Source of the DNA: Dysidea avara
Taxonomy: Eukaryota > Porifera > Demospongiae > Dictyoceratida > Dysideidae
Length of the DNA stretch: 64,000 nucleotides
Assembly (NCBI RefSeq): GCF_963678975.1
Contig: NC_089281.1
Coordinates: 25,276,765 to 25,340,764, forward strand
Direction: 5' to 3'
The notes beneath the pieces are model-generated. The model was not told the DNA's origin. It saw only the letters and a program-made list of their open reading frames with translations, and did no database searches. Below are positions 53,617 through 64,000 of the stretch, one piece after another; the stretch's first letter is position 1; the number at the start of each line of letters is the position of its first letter. Made by a program: the position numbers and the translations under genes.

Positions 53617-53895
53617 TCAACTTGGATATTTTATAACTGACACAACCAGTTCACAATTCAAAGACAAAGTTATATTGTCTCTACCAGTCACTAACTGTCC
53701 TGTTAGATGTGTTTGCTCTTGTACTGGTAGAACTACAATAGTCTCAGTGTACTCCAAATAGTTAAATACATTATGTTCCTCCAACTGTGATGAGTTGTTG
53801 TGTACATGTGGTCCTAATGGTACCTCCCTGAACTGGTAAATGGAAATTGGTGAACTGATCAGTTGGGAATAGTCTGGAACTTGTAATGGGATACT
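53617..53895 (-). other. Conserved antisense ORF, copy C, open but start codon shifted
   Basis: The frame [18 protein letters not shown]...[21 protein letters not shown]...LVTGRDNITLSLNCELVVSVIKYPS is open for 93 codons to the same TGA as copy B. The poly-A stretch before it is longer than in A and B (AAAAAAAAAG), which puts the ATG out of frame unless a splice acceptor is used instead. Differences from A and B include codon changes that keep the frame. Confidence 0.45.
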
Positions 53896-54122
53896 TTTTT
53901 TTTGTCATCAGTGAAGAAGTATCTACAGTCAAAATATTAGTAACTTCACAACTGTAAATGCATTCAAATACAAAATTCTAAAGTAATATGTCTAAAGTAC
54001 TGCTATCAAGCATCAAGAGTTCATAATATTAGGTAGTAAATAAGTAGTATAACTTTTGCCATAGTGCCTTCCAGCTTGAGAATAGTAGTAGCTGGAACTG
54101 GAGCATGTACGTACGTACGTAT

Positions 54123-54513
54123 TAGGGCTGAGCGATACTGCCATTTTAGTATCACGATCGATACTGAAGCCACCATTCACGATACTGAATAGTTCACGAT
54201 ACTTGTGAATAAGTCAATCATAGCTGCTGCTACATACTGTATTGCTCAGCATTCCTGCAGGAAGTCCTTTTTAGTGATAGTATATCATTCTTGTTTACAG
54301 GATTTTGAGGTTATGCTGTGGTATTCACACCTCTCTGCAGTTGAAAGCAGGTGGGTGGACTTTATCACTTACAAGGATTCTTAGCCTAGTACAGCATAAC
54401 AAATGGCTTTTTAATGACAGATAACAAAATATCGCGATATCGATACTTTCAAAATATCGATACTTTCAAAATATCGCGATATATCGCTAAAGCGGTAGTA
54501 TCGCTCAGCCCTA
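54123..54513. mobile_element. MITE with TAGGGCTGAGCGATACT ends
   Basis: TAGGGCTGAGCGATACT at the left is exactly inverted at the right (AGTATCGCTCAGCCCTA). Subterminal CGATACT and ATATCGCGATA words repeat. The flanks share TACGTAT. It resembles hAT-type MITEs and is related in style to 41537-41907. Confidence 0.8.
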
Positions 54514-54879
54514 GACTACGTATATACCTTCTGACAGTAATACTTGTATGGCTTTATACAGGATATGCCATACATAATGGTTTCTACAGGTGTCAACAGT
54601 TCATAATATTAGGTAGCAAGGGAGAGTATCTAACTGTGGTAGATTCAGCAGATATACAGCCACTAGTAGAGTATAAGCACCTCACTTTAAAATAAAGTAT
54701 TCACCATTTTCATATCTTGTCAACAGTGTTATATTCAACACCTATTAGCCAAAAAAGGCATTAATGGTGAACTTGTGTCAGTGTGTTTGTACAGGGCATA
54801 CTGGCTTGGTATTTGATACTCTTCCTAACTTCCTAATGATGAACTCTTGCTGTTATGTAGTTATCCATAATTTATGCTT

Positions 54880-55030
54880 TCTTAGTTGACTATTTGCAAC
54901 AAGATAAAACAGTAAAGAAAGTCTCAGTATAGACATCATTATGTTGTACTTTATAGCATACCTGAGTAAGACTGCAAATGTTCACAATAATTCAACTATC
55001 CATCTGTCTGGAAATCCAACTAATGATTCT
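54880..55030. repeat. Copy of VPS51 intron 13 sequence
   Basis: TTATGCTTTCTTAGTTG, AAGATAAAACAGTAAAGAAAG, ATGTTGTACTTTATAGCATA and CCTGAGTAAGACTGCAAATG match 40368-40790 in the same order with a deletion, showing that this copy includes intron flank of the antisense ORF. Confidence 0.8.
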
Positions 55031-55122
55031 GCAGTGATTATTCGCTTTTATATATGATGCATGTTAGTTAAGACTGCCTACATAAAACATTACCTCACAT
55101 TACCATATAATACTTAAGGAAT

Positions 55123-55666
55123 GTAACCACATAAACTAATTAATTTAACCAAAAATTTACAATTGGTTTCTACTTGGCCATGTTTTTGCACTGTATATTA
55201 AAATAAAAGATGGCCAAGGAGAAACCAATTAGCCTTATCCACAATGACGTTTTATGACATCACGAGAATAAAATGGCCGTGATAGTTGGGGGACTGTTAT
55301 ACAAGTGCCTATGGAGAAAAAATTTTGATTGCTCATATTTCAGCCAGGAAAGAAGGATCGAGTTCTAAACAAAAGGTGCAGTCAAGTTTTATATAAGGCA
55401 TTACGATAAACAAGTTTTGTCGCATTTCAAATTTTTTCCTAAATAGTGTATGTTTACAATAGCTTTTGTTAATTTATAACCATACCTGTCGGTTAATGGT
55501 CGATATCTCCATGCCTAGCTGAAATATGAGCGATCGAAAATTTATCTCCATAGGAGTCTGTAAAACAGTCCCCCAACTATCGCGGCCATTTTTATTCTCG
55601 TGATGTCATAAAACGTCATTGTGGATATTGCTCATTGTAAATTTTTAGTTAAATTAATTTTGGTAA
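55123..55666. mobile_element. Foldback element of about 540 bp
   Basis: AATTTAACCAAAAATTTACA, CACAATGACGTTTTATGACA, TCACGAGAATAAAATGGCC and TAGTTGGGGGACTG are inverted in the right arm (CAGTCCCCCAACTA, GGCCATTTTTATTCTCGTGA, TGTCATAAAACGTCATTGTG). It lies between copy C of the antisense ORF and exon-14 copy 2. Confidence 0.85.
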
Positions 55667-56040
55667 CAATGCAGTGTAATCATCTTTTATCGTCTCAGTA
55701 GTATTGTTTATATTGCAAGCACACGTGTACAGCTAGCTGGATGTGATACTGTGAAACATATAGAAAACGAATGTATAAAAGTACCTATACTGTAAATGCT
55801 TTCTTGGCCAGATTTTGATATCATGTCTTTTGGTTGTAGTTACTCCATGAACATATACTTGTGCATTCTTGGCCTCGCCTTTTTTATAGCTGGGTTGTTT
55901 TTGGCACAGGTACCAACTTTCTTATGTCATGGTACTTGTCCCATTTATAACAAAATAAAGACAAAGTGCCTTGACACTAATAAAAGTTATATAGACTGTT
56001 TCACATTGTAAAAATAACTGCTACTTTCATACCATTTTAG

Positions 56041-56169
56041 GAAATAGTCAAGTCTGATGTGAATTTCTCTTAGAGAAACTTCACAGAGTTTAGAGAAGAG
56101 TTTTGCTCAAAGAATGTACGACAAGGAATGATTGTGACATTACTGTAGTTTGTGCTGGACACTGCATCA
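56041..56169 (+). pseudogene. Decayed copy 2 of VPS51 exon 14
   Basis: It is full length (129 nt) with acceptor CATTTTAG and donor GTGAGT intact. It has a TAG in place of CAG after TTCTCT and a TAG for GAG in ACTGTAGTTT. Downstream intron sequence (GTGTATTGTGTGTAG, CATTAATAA, GCTCCAGTCTA) is also copied from 42870-42975. Confidence 0.9.
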
Positions 56170-56640
56170 GTGAGTGTCTTGTCTATAACATGTGTATTGT
56201 GTGTAGTGATAGGTTCCATGTTAAGTGATGCAGTGGCTGTTGTTGATACTGTTCCTTTGAACATTAATAATTCTCACAATGCTCCAGTCTAGCTGACCTG
56301 TCACAGAAGTTAAACACATATTCTAAAGTGTTGCTAAATATTTGTACAAAGCAGTTACTTATTTGTCAACATAGCAAAGCTACATAGAAAATTACAGTAA
56401 ACATCATTATGCATGTATTTCACAATACCTGAAAAGATTGCTAGTGTTGACAGTTAGTACTGTCTACTATACTGGTGATACAACTGATATTTTGTAGTGA
56501 TTTTCCTCTTCTTATATGTGCAAATATGATGATGAAATCATTGTTTTTATCATTGTTGTTATTATGTGGCATTTGAGTTGTTATTTTGAAACGGTAGTAC
56601 CTATTCTTTAAATGGTGTATTGTTTTGGTTTTGATATTTA

Positions 56641-56746
56641 GAAAGTTGATCAAATAAATTTCTCCTACAGAGTTTAGAGAAGTCAAAAAATGTGTGACAA
56701 GAAATGATTGTGACATTGTTGGAGGTTTGTTCTGGACACTACATCA
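56641..56746 (+). pseudogene. Decayed copy 3 of VPS51 exon 14
   Basis: AAATTTCTCC, AGAGTTTAGAGAAG, GTGTGACAAGAAATGATTGTGACA and GGACACTACATCAGTAAGT match exon 14 with an internal deletion of about 20 nt and frameshifts. It lies only 470 bp after copy 2. Confidence 0.8.
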
Positions 56747-56784
56747 GTAAGTTCTTCACTAGTAACGTGTCTGTATCTGCAAGG

Positions 56785-56937
56785 CAAGACAATGTGTGTT
56801 TGTGTTGTATGTGTGTTTATGTTGTATGTGTGTTTGTGTTGTATGTGTGTTTGTGTTGTATGTGTGTTTGTGTTGTATGTGTGTTTGTGTTGTATGTGTG
56901 TTTGTGTTGTATGTGTGTTTGTGTTGTATGTGTGTTG
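56785..56937. repeat. 17-bp minisatellite, TGTGTGTTTGTGTTGTA
   Basis: About nine head-to-tail units of TGTGTGTTTGTGTTGTA with one A-for-G change. Apparent ORFs on both strands reflect the repeat only. The duplicate at 52976-53370 has just a short precursor of this array. Confidence 0.9.
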
Positions 56938-57279
56938 AGGGACTTGTACTACCCCAATGATCCCAATATTGCTATGCAGTATGCAAACCATAAGTAGTTG
57001 GGCATTTGTTGATACCAGGTCACGTAGCTGAATAATCTGAATGTTCTAAGAAACAACAGCAACTGAGCATGTTCTTCTGGGGTTTACTGGTCCTACATCA
57101 TCTCAAGTATGCTATTATGCGAGCTGTGACTATTAATTGTTACATAATACCTTTTCTTGGATATGCTCTGTTAGCAGCACTTGTTGTCACCACAAACAAC
57201 ACACACACACAGTTTAAACAAAGTCACCAGCAGCCATACTACTACCCAGTTAACCATACATATATGTGCAAGTGAAGCA

Positions 57280-57316
57280 TGATCTCCATGATCTCCATGA
57301 TCTCCATGATCTCCAT
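57280..57316. repeat. 9-bp tandem repeat ATCTCCATG, four units
   Basis: The unit ATCTCCATG repeats four times without change. Confidence 0.9.
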
Positions 57317-57493
57317 ACTGCAGAAGACCATTTGCTTGGTAATCATAGTTATTATATTGGCCATGTAACATGTGAAATTTCAAGCCTAACACAGTTGACA
57401 ATCTCTAGCTGCACCTTGTGTTTTAGCTTTGTGTTTGTCCTCATGTGCTTATCAACAATGATTAAGTACAAGAAACGAGTATGCGCTTAATGT

Positions 57494-57654
<161 letters not shown>

Positions 57655-57720
57655 ACTTAACAACTAGTTACATTAGGTTAATAGAAAGTTATAATTAATA
57701 CAAGGAAAAATTTTATGTTT

Positions 57721-57842
57721 TTGATTAGGGGTCATAGAACTTAAAAGTAGTGAAACAAGGGTGGATGCTATACTGTAGTGTCCCTAGTATGTATATCTGC
57801 AGGTGTAGATGATCTTCCTTCTACTTTTTATTCCTAATCAAA
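57721..57842. mobile_element. MITE of the GTAGTGAAACAAG family, copy 3
   Basis: TTGATTAGGGGTCATAGAAC with AAAAGTAGTGAAACAAGGG at the left; CTACTTTTTATTCCTAATCAA at the right. It is shorter and more diverged than the copy at 20718. Like copies 1 and 2 it is adjacent to the R1 repeat. Confidence 0.65.
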
Positions 57843-57845
57843 CTT

Positions 57846-58460
57846 TCTTTGTACCATAATTGTGACATACACACCACATCAAAGGAAAGAATGGTGGCAA
57901 ACATACCATAAACTTAATTTTGCAACACGACCCCCAAATATCAGTTACTGAGATAGCGAAGTGACCATTAGTAGCCCATTACGCTTTGTTATCAGCTGTG
58001 TCCAGTCTGTTACACATCATTACAAGTGAAGAACAGTGTCAGAAGTACCTCTGCAATGAATTCAGTCACTATAGAAATAAATACAGACAATTACGTGGTA
58101 GCTAGCCACTGGGAAGCCATGATGCACTACCATGACTTAACACCTTGCACTGTCAGTGAAAAGAAATGGGACACAAAGGTAAGTCCATGATGCATGCATT
58201 GTACGCAGTGTGGTATGCTAAAAAGGTCAAAGCAATGTCTAGCAGTGAAAAATCACACCCTTAGCCATTATAAAGCTATGCTTGTCTGAAGACGTTAGTA
58301 AATAGTTAGTCAGTCAAGCAGTATAAAATTCCGCTAAAAATTGTAAAAGTTCATACCAACTTACTGGAATGTTATTGCACTGAAGGCACTTTTGGCTTTG
58401 GTTGTATTCACCAATCACTGTGAAGGTATTGTGAGGTTGGTTTCTGGTCAAATTTTTTTT
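57846..58460. repeat. Dispersed repeat family R1, copy 3
   Basis: CCCATTACGCTTTGTTATCAGCTG, GTTACACATCATTACAAGTG, AGAACAGTGTCAGAAG, CTGCAATGAATTCAGTCACTAT, AGTCAGTCAAGCAGTATAAAATTCC and TGAAGGTATTGTGAGGTTGG align with the other copies. It ends in a T-run at 58448-58470. Confidence 0.6.
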
Positions 58461-58470
58461 TTTTTTTTTT

Positions 58471-59259
58471 GTGAATGAGTGACCCTACATGATTCCCAAG
58501 TACAGTACAGTCACAGTACTACTGTATTGTATGATTTACTAACTTATTTATTTGCATGTAGTGCTGGCTTAAATTCAAAGTGTGGGATATACATTACTGG
58601 CATTTCAACCTAAGTCAGATCATCTTCTTTTGATCTGGTAACTATACATCTGCTAGTTAGCAGAACTGGTGCTAGTCACTAAGTAGTATCATGAATGTGT
58701 GCTATTTAAAATGTGGAGGTTTTAGACAGACTACCTCCTTAAGGCATGAGTGGTAGCTGTTATTAGCCTCCTATAGTAAAAGCATTTTGTTATAACATAC
58801 ATGAAAGGGTCGCTCAGCACCAAGAACTCAACAATTGATTGAGTGGGTTTCTTGCTTGATAGGATGTGTTTTTTCTTTGTTTAAAAATGTGGGGGGAACT
58901 TGTATGAAGGCAGTTGTGGTTTGTGGACATCCTTATTGTGGTTTGATGTTGACAAGTGAGGTGAGATCTATTGTGAAGGTTACATTGTCACTAACACTAC
59001 ATCGCCATCATCTGTAATAGAAAGTTCCTCAGTGTATAGTTTGACTGCCTGAATGCTAAATACAAGGCTATATACTCTCATACACCATAACCTTCTAACA
59101 TTCAACTGTTTGCTTGCGTGAGTTCACACAGACAAACACACAACCAGGTGCATGCCCTGCTACCAGCTATAGTGGGAAAAACTGTGATGCAAAAAATCCA
59201 CATCATACTTGAGGTCAAATACAGTGTGTAATATTTACAAGTACTATAAACTTTCCAAA
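58471..59259. other. Intergenic, nothing recognised
   Basis: No supported gene or repeat was found here. Confidence 0.45.
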
Positions 59260-60015
59260 TACAGTAAAACCTTGTTAATAGGGCCACCAATGGGACCCAT
59301 GATAAGTGGCCCTATTACTGAGGTGGCCCTATTACCGAAAACCTCATTAATGCGACCATAAAATAAAATGGCCTTATTATTGAGGTTTTCAACAAACCAG
59401 CAACTGCCTATAGTTGCTGTAACAGCTATGTAGCTACAATTGATCTAAACACACTATGTAGGGTTTATCACAGAGAAAGGTAGAAATGTACCAAATTATT
59501 CCAGCATTACTTGAGACATAATGGTTGGAAAAGCATGAAGCATACACCACTGGCCTTAATAATGAGGTGGCCCTATTAACGAAAATTAAATAAATGTAAT
59601 ATAATGGAAAATGTGTTTGGACTTGCTGGACCTGGCCACTATGGTGAGGTTTGGCCACTATAGTGGCCACTATGGCCACTATGGTGGCCACTATGGCCAC
59701 TATGGCCACTATAGTGGCCATAGTGGTGAGGTGGTGGCCATAGTGGTGAGGACCTGGCCACCATAGTGGTATGAGAGTATATACCACTATAGTGGCCAGG
59801 TCCTCACCACTATGGCCACCACCTCATACCACTATAGTGGTATGAGGTGGTGGCCATAGTGGTACCATAGTGGTGAGGTGGTGGCCACTATGGTGGCCAT
59901 AGTGGCCATAGTGGTGAGGACCTGGCCACTATAGTGGCCACTATAGTGGCCACTATGGCCACTATGGTGAGGTGGCCTCATTACTGAGGTGGCCACTAAG
60001 TGAGGTTTCACTGTA
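59260..60015. mobile_element. Pogo/Tigger-like MITE expanded by a TGGCCACTATAG minisatellite
   Basis: Ends TACAGTAAAACCTTGTTAAT and the inverse of TTAGTGAGG...TTTCACTGTA match with TA borders. Subterminal blocks (GGCCCTATTACTGAGGTGG) recur. The centre (about 59630-59990) is an array of TGGCCACTATAG, GTGGCCATAG and related palindromes, so it can fold in many ways. There is no coding potential. Confidence 0.8.
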
Positions 60016-60261
60016 CTAATACAATTTTGTCAGAACAGTGATTTAAATGCAAATACAAATAATTTCGAAAGCAATTTTAAATACTTTGTTGTTATTAGTG
60101 ACTCAACTACTTATATCTACTTAGTCTATCTACACTGTGCACATGTTACCTTCTGATCTGTATGCATAGTATCGTTATTTTTGTTATTACTGCAATTACT
60201 TTTATTGAATTGTAATGCAATATACTACCTAGTTCTTTGAATGCTCAGGGGGTGTACACGT

Positions 60262-61900
60262 AAGGACTTACTCAATGATCCTAAGGTTTGTGGAATGTAG
60301 TGTTTTCCTCCATGTGAACAACTCTATGTTATACAGCAAGTGCTCGTACAGCAGCCGAGACAGTGGACTTGTTGTTACAGCTGAAAGAACCTGAGGAAGA
60401 ACTTTATGAACAATATCTATCAAAGTATGTACTTAAACCATAACATATAACCCAATGCTGAATTACATATATGTACAATGAGACCTGTAAAAGACAACAT
60501 CTGCATTGTACAAAATAGTGGCCATTTTCAGTACAATTGTAAACAAACTGCTGCACAAAAATTACCTTCATTTGCTATCGGCTGATACTCAATTGAATGA
60601 TCACACAAGCTTCTACCCTTGCCTGTTTAGTTAGTTATAGAGTCCCAAAAGTAGCTACAATGGACATGTACCTCAGTTATCTGAAACCCAATGTATCTCA
60701 GTCTCAGTCAATGGTAAAGATGATCAGGCAAGTGAATTGTTTGGATAACCGAAGCCCATGCATTTATATACAGAAACACTCTAATAGAACAGTCATTTCC
60801 AATTTTGAGGGTACAGATAAAAAAAAATCAGATAACTGAGGGCCTGCTGTTCCTCTTTAGTACAAACCCTGAGTTGGACACTTCATTGAAGTGTCCATGT
60901 TGTACAGGTCTTCTACTGTATGCTTATGCAGTTTAAGCATCCATATAAAGTTGAAGGTTTGAATTGTGTAGTATATTATTTACCTGTCACTTGTAGTGCT
61001 ACAAGGCGGCTTCAAGAAGACCTTACTGCAGTCAAGACATGTGAAGATGTAAGTTGAATAGTTTTTATGAGCATACCTTTACAGATTGTATGGGTACCTC
61101 TGAAATGAAACTAATTGGACATTTGTCATACAAAAGTGAAGAAAATTCACTAAATGTCATTGCTGATTGGCTATATTGTATATGGTTCAATGTTGGGTGT
61201 ACCAAAAAAATAATAATGTGCTTGACAAACTGATAAGTCATGCTGAACTTTCATAATTTTTAGACCCCTAATGATAGCAGAACACATAATCTGAGTACCA
61301 TACTGACCGTGGTTGTCTGGTCAATACATTCTAATTTTGACCTCACCTCTGTGTGTCATCTTTTTAGGACATTTCACAGTATACATCAAAGTGGCACACA
61401 GTGGCTTCCTCAGCAACTTGCAGCTTCTGATTGGTTCATTTAGTGAACTGTTTATCAAACAAACTCAGAGGTAAGCTTCACATTCTTCTGTGCTGTATCC
61501 TAATTATAATGCATCATTGTAGTTCTGTTGCCCCTAGCAATGACAGACAGATAGCTGCACAATCACTAACTGACAGTGTTCAGGAATTGTTGACATCTTT
61601 TATAGATGATGCTCGGGCTAGACTGGAAACAGAGGTACACATGTTTAGTAGTACTCATATATATAGTGAGTAGGTTTGAGAGTGGAAAGAGCTGGTAACT
61701 TAAGTTTTGTATATGGTACATGGAGAGTTGATTATCCAAATGTCAATGAATTACAGTATCAATTATCTGATTGCCCTAAGTGACTGCTCAATTAGAGTAT
61801 TTTATTGTGGGTGTGTGTTTTATTAGTAAACTTCAAATTACCAGAGTGTTTAATAAACAGAGTTTTCCGTGTACTGAAATGACATTCATTTATATAAATG
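60262..61900 (+). pseudogene. Partial duplicate of VPS51 exons 6 (end) to 10
   Basis: This segment aligns with 34348-35950, introns included. It contains the end of exon 6 (AAGGACTTACTCAATGATCC), then exons 7, 8, 9 and 10 with recognisable splice sites (GTAAGTTG after exon 8, for example). Exon 7 lost the G of AG/GCAAG, and exon 9 has one extra base (CACAGTATACATC for TGAATATGTC), so the frame is lost twice. Exons before 6 and after 10 are absent, with abrupt ends. Preservation of introns shows DNA-level duplication, not retroposition. Confidence 0.93.
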
Positions 61901-63201
61901 ACTAGCATTGGTACCTGCCCTATGTGCAGGACCATCTCCACATTAAACAGTTTAATGCCACGAAGAGGGACTAAGCATTAAACACCAGCACTGCTAATGT
62001 AGCTATGTAGGGTACATGGTGATGTCACATTTTTTAAAGAGCATGAGGTTTTCTTATGTCATTAATGATGCAAAACACTAAAGTTTATTGTTTGTGATTT
62101 TGACAGGAATGTAGTTTAATTATTCAGTGCATCTTCCCTACCAGTGACTTAAACGTGCTGTATAGAACAAACGAAACCTTTGCTGCTTTACATGAGAACT
62201 AATGCAACAATAATTAATATATTGGGAACCAAGCATAAATATTAGTGTCCTATATTTGCTGTGTAGCATGTATGTCGATAGTGCTTTAAAGTACATGATC
62301 CTTATGCAGTACATAATAATTTATAGTGAAGCATGCATGCAAGGCTAGCTAATTAGTTAAACTGCATGCGAGCTAAGGCAATTGTATACAGTATACCCTA
62401 CATTACATACAGGTTGTGTACACATGGTACAGTTTCAGTTTCTACATTTTGATGTTTACCTTACCGACTGTCACAAAGAGAAATGAACTTGAGCATAATT
62501 TAAAGTCAACACAATTTGCAGTTATAGTTACTGCATGGCAAGCAAAAGTTCAGAACTTGTCCTATGCACTTTCAGTTCTGATGTTGCAGTGACACATATA
62601 CCTCTTGCCATACAAAAACCCAGTTTTGAAACACCTGCAGTGTAATTGACCAATAAGGTAATGTATGAATCTTTAGAGTGAAAGCATGTAAGCAGGATAG
62701 TGAAACAGTTGTGCCAGGTCAGATGCAGTTCCTCGGTGTAAACTATGGATCTGCATGGTTCCAGTATTATCATTTTTGATGCACAGTAGTATTTGTTCAA
62801 TCATGCAAGCTGCCTATTACTACAGCAGTATTGAGGTAAGTCTGAACAAACAGTTTTTCATGTCAGTGCACACCTATGTGCTTAAAACAAAGATGTAGAT
62901 ATTCTGGATACTGGTGAAAGAAGCTTTTACCTACTCTAATGCAACACACTGGACCAACACACAGATGGACAAATATGTTGGCAATTAGTCTGCCCTGTCC
63001 CAAAAGTGCTATAAGAGTCCCTATTATGTGAGGTAATTCAGTGCCAGTGCTGAAAACCTGATCATAAGAGTTTGTAGATGAAGACTTGCATGGAACAGAT
63101 AGAGCAAAAAGGTGCATCAAAAAGGTCCCAAAAGTGAAAAAAAAAGTTATGACCTAGGCGGGGATTAGTCTCGCGTGGCCAGACCGCTTTTTCTTCGTCA
63201 C
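61901..63201. other. Intergenic, nothing recognised
   Basis: No gene or repeat boundary was supported. TAGTCTCGCGTGGCCAGACC at about 63168 resembles the terminal words of the 47531-48012 and 52430-52620 hairpins. Confidence 0.4.
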
Positions 63202-63231
63202 GGCGCTTATCGATTAGAGATTATAAGCGCC
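63202..63231. repeat. Hairpin GGCGCTTAT...ATAAGCGCC
   Basis: A perfect 9-bp stem surrounds CGATTAGAGATT. The same loop core and a variant stem occur at 26588-26619 and, rearranged, near 52501-52560. Confidence 0.8.
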
Positions 63232-63250
63232 TACTCCGAAATAGGGTCTG

Positions 63251-63691
63251 GTCCAGAATCAATACGTAAACTCGTTTTCACACCCCAAGCAAAAGCTCGG
63301 GGTGTTTAATCAACTTTCGTCATATAACGTATACTTCCTTTTAAATTTCAAGCCATGTACGCACTGGAAATGCCATGAACGATAGCCGGTGGAGTTGATG
63401 AGAGACGCTGAGGCTTGTTTTCTACAGTTAAAAAGGTCACGGATCGATTCCTTGTGAAAACAAAAGGCTAAAGGCAAACTGAGCAAGGAATCAACCCGTG
63501 TTCTTTTTAGCCTTAGAAAACCAGCCTCAGTGTTTCTCATCGACTCTACTGGCCGGCTATCGTTCATGGCATTTCCAGTGCGTACGTGGCTTGAAAATCA
63601 AAAGGAAGTATACGTTATATGACGACAGTTGATTAAACACCCCGAGCTCTTGCTTGGGGTGTGAAAACGAGTTTACGTATTGATTCTGGAC
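63251..63691. mobile_element. Foldback element, 441 bp
   Basis: TCCAGAATCAATACGTAAAC and GTTTACGTATTGATTCTGGA are exact inverted ends; the arms of about 190 bp match almost throughout (AGCCATGTACGCACTGGAAA and its inverse). The loop is near 63440-63480. There is no coding capacity; the ORF at 63310-63567 on the minus strand only reflects the arm. Confidence 0.88.
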
Positions 63692-64000
63692 AGGAGCTCA
63701 TCGAGTCCGTAGGACGAGGGAGCATGTAACTCCGCATACTCACAACGTAAACAGCAAAATTCAAACATGGCGGACATTTCTTAACATAGTATATTCCTTA
63801 TATAGTAAAAGTTGTATCGTAGGGTAAAGAATTACGTAATAATCATGCCACAAATATGCAGCGCCTGGATTAATTCGTAAAAGAAAGAGATGGCAAGGGA
63901 GGAAACGTCGAGGAAAGGGCTTAACTAACGGAGTGAAATAGTGACAAGATGTTTTGGAGACTGCTAGGAAACATTCTTGCTTACCGCGTAATATAAGTGG
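63692..64000. other. Terminal stretch, nothing recognised
   Basis: It is somewhat richer in CpG than the average of the window and includes AAACATGGCGGACATTTC near 63762-63778. It could be near a promoter whose gene lies beyond the edge; no exon was fixed. Confidence 0.3.

Noticed and set aside
56683-56997. ORFs on both strands over the 17-bp minisatellite
   Set aside because: Repeat-driven openness; no start context or homology.

Overview
This window is nuclear DNA of an animal: AT-rich, with GT-AG introns, domain architectures typical of metazoans (three-BIR IAP with RING, C2H2 zinc-finger protein, GARP/EARP subunit VPS51) and very dense short inverted-repeat transposons. A non-bilaterian invertebrate, perhaps a sponge, would fit the compact exons and foldback-rich spacers, but the sequence alone does not settle the taxon. 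No prokaryotic or viral gene, tRNA, rRNA or CRISPR array was recognised.

Layout. 1-8.5 kb: mostly repeats, two weak candidate exons on the minus strand and a broken LINE reverse-transcriptase fragment. 8.5-16.8 kb: two minus-strand genes that both end in a 276-nt C-terminal RING exon. One is a 266-aa RING protein without BIR domains; the other is a BIR-BIR-BIR-RING inhibitor-of-apoptosis gene whose third BIR carries a frame break. 17.9-22.9 kb: a plus-strand gene of the large 2-oxoglutarate/Fe(II) dioxygenase family with several stops and frameshifts, followed by a decayed copy of its last exon at 25.5-26.0 kb. 29.5-31.0 kb: a C2H2 zinc-finger gene (minus) whose start codon lies 103 bp from that of VPS51 (plus, 31.09-46.95 kb); the short spacer holds two CACGTG boxes. 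VPS51 can be assembled completely: 23 exons, 2,340 coding nt, 779 aa.

47.2-61.9 kb is a graveyard of partial copies of the ZNF/VPS51 locus: exon 1, exon 14 (three times) and exons 6-10, in scrambled order. A minus-strand open frame of about 95 codons that lies inside VPS51 intron 13 is present in three copies and stays open in all of them. Many repeats have inserted here, including an 866-bp Mutator-like foldback element whose 10-bp target-site duplication is proved by an empty paralogous site in the same window.

An 18-bp motif, ACTCTAATAGAGCAGTCA and close variants, occurs about 24 times on both strands, often in pairs 22-35 bp apart, and often inside small pogo/Tigger-like elements. Because VPS51 reads cleanly through 23 exons, the frame breaks in the dioxygenase and IAP genes are more likely real than assembly noise.
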